Assembly: GCA_946630405.1 (NCBI GenBank)
Contig: CAMOYW010000086.1
Location: 1-5,566, forward strand
Length of the DNA stretch: 5,566 nucleotides
Direction: 5' to 3'
From: an uncultured Clostridia bacterium
GTDB taxonomy: Bacteria; Bacillota; Clostridia; Lachnospirales; CAG-274
Of the stretch, positions 5,421 through 5,566 are shown piece by piece (the first letter of the stretch is position 1; each line of letters starts with the position of its first letter). The notes under the pieces are model-generated. The model made no database searches and was not told the DNA's origin. It saw only the letters and a list, made by a program, of their open reading frames with translations. A program made the position numbers and the translations under genes.

Positions 5421-5566
5421 ATGGCAAAAATAGCACAATCATTAACAGAATTGATAGGCAATACACCGCTTGTACAGCTCAACAGATACGCAAAAAACAG
5501 AGACCTTAAGGCAAATATCATAGCTAAGGTAGAATACTTCAACCCCCTCTCTTCCGTAAAGGACAG
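5421..5566 (+). CDS. cysK: Cysteine synthase (O-acetylserine sulfhydrylase), N-terminal part (runs off the right edge)
   Basis: A PLP enzyme (fold type II) that makes cysteine from O-acetylserine and sulfide. Only 48 codons lie in the window; the family is about 300-315 residues. The start of the mature family signature is clear: SLTELIGNTPLVQLNRY (7-23), then VEYFNPLSSVKD (37-48), where Lys47 is the expected PLP-binding lysine. GGAGG (5408-5412) lies 8 nt before the ATG. The visible part, like MetY, has no Cys or Met beyond the start. It is 60 bp after metY on the same strand, separated by a strong hairpin, so it probably depends on read-through from the metY promoter. A cystathionine beta-synthase-like paralogue cannot be excluded from so short a piece, but the length and motif spacing favour CysK. 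Confidence 0.92.
   Translation, partial: MAKIAQSLTELIGNTPLVQLNRYAKNRDLKANIIAKVEYFNPLSSVKD

Overview
The window looks like a chromosomal segment of a low-to-moderate GC Firmicute, most likely a clostridial gut anaerobe of the Ruminococcaceae/Oscillospiraceae type. This rests on strong AAAGGAG-type ribosome sites, near-consensus SigA promoters, the clostridial-looking phosphofructokinase and the metY-cysK pair. It is inference from style, not a database match. I see no mobile element, tRNA, rRNA or CRISPR array.

Left part, minus strand (positions 3720 down to 1): a run of three genes in the order pfkA, ppx-like, ppk1. The 6-phosphofructokinase has its own extended -10 promoter. It is followed after 129 bp by a Ppx/GppA-family protein with a GTG start and, 11 bp further on, by polyphosphate kinase 1, which runs off the left edge after 327 codons. 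The ppk1 ribosome site overlaps the ppx stop codon, so those two are probably translationally coupled. The Ppx-like protein keeps the family's architecture, but its phosphate-binding and HD motifs are badly eroded.

Middle (3721-4049, 329 bp with no large gene): a divergent control region. It holds the pfkA promoter (minus strand) and a perfect TTGACA-17-TATAAT promoter (plus strand) with an inverted repeat over its -35 box. The plus promoter is followed by a leader of about 180 nt carrying an 18-codon ORF with an excellent ribosome site. The peptide ends in MCRCCPK and looks like a cysteine/methionine-sensing leader peptide. Parts of the leader can form two mutually exclusive stems. I find no intrinsic terminator between it and the next gene.

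Right part, plus strand: O-acetylhomoserine sulfhydrylase (metY, 436 aa, complete), then a strong GC-rich hairpin with only a weak U-tract, then the first 48 codons of cysteine synthase (cysK). metY and cysK make homocysteine and cysteine from sulfide, which fits a sulfur-amino-acid sensor upstream. MetY contains no cysteine and no methionine except the initiator. The leader peptide has four sulfur residues in five consecutive codons. The most interesting object in the window is this candidate sulfur-responsive leader-metY-cysK operon.
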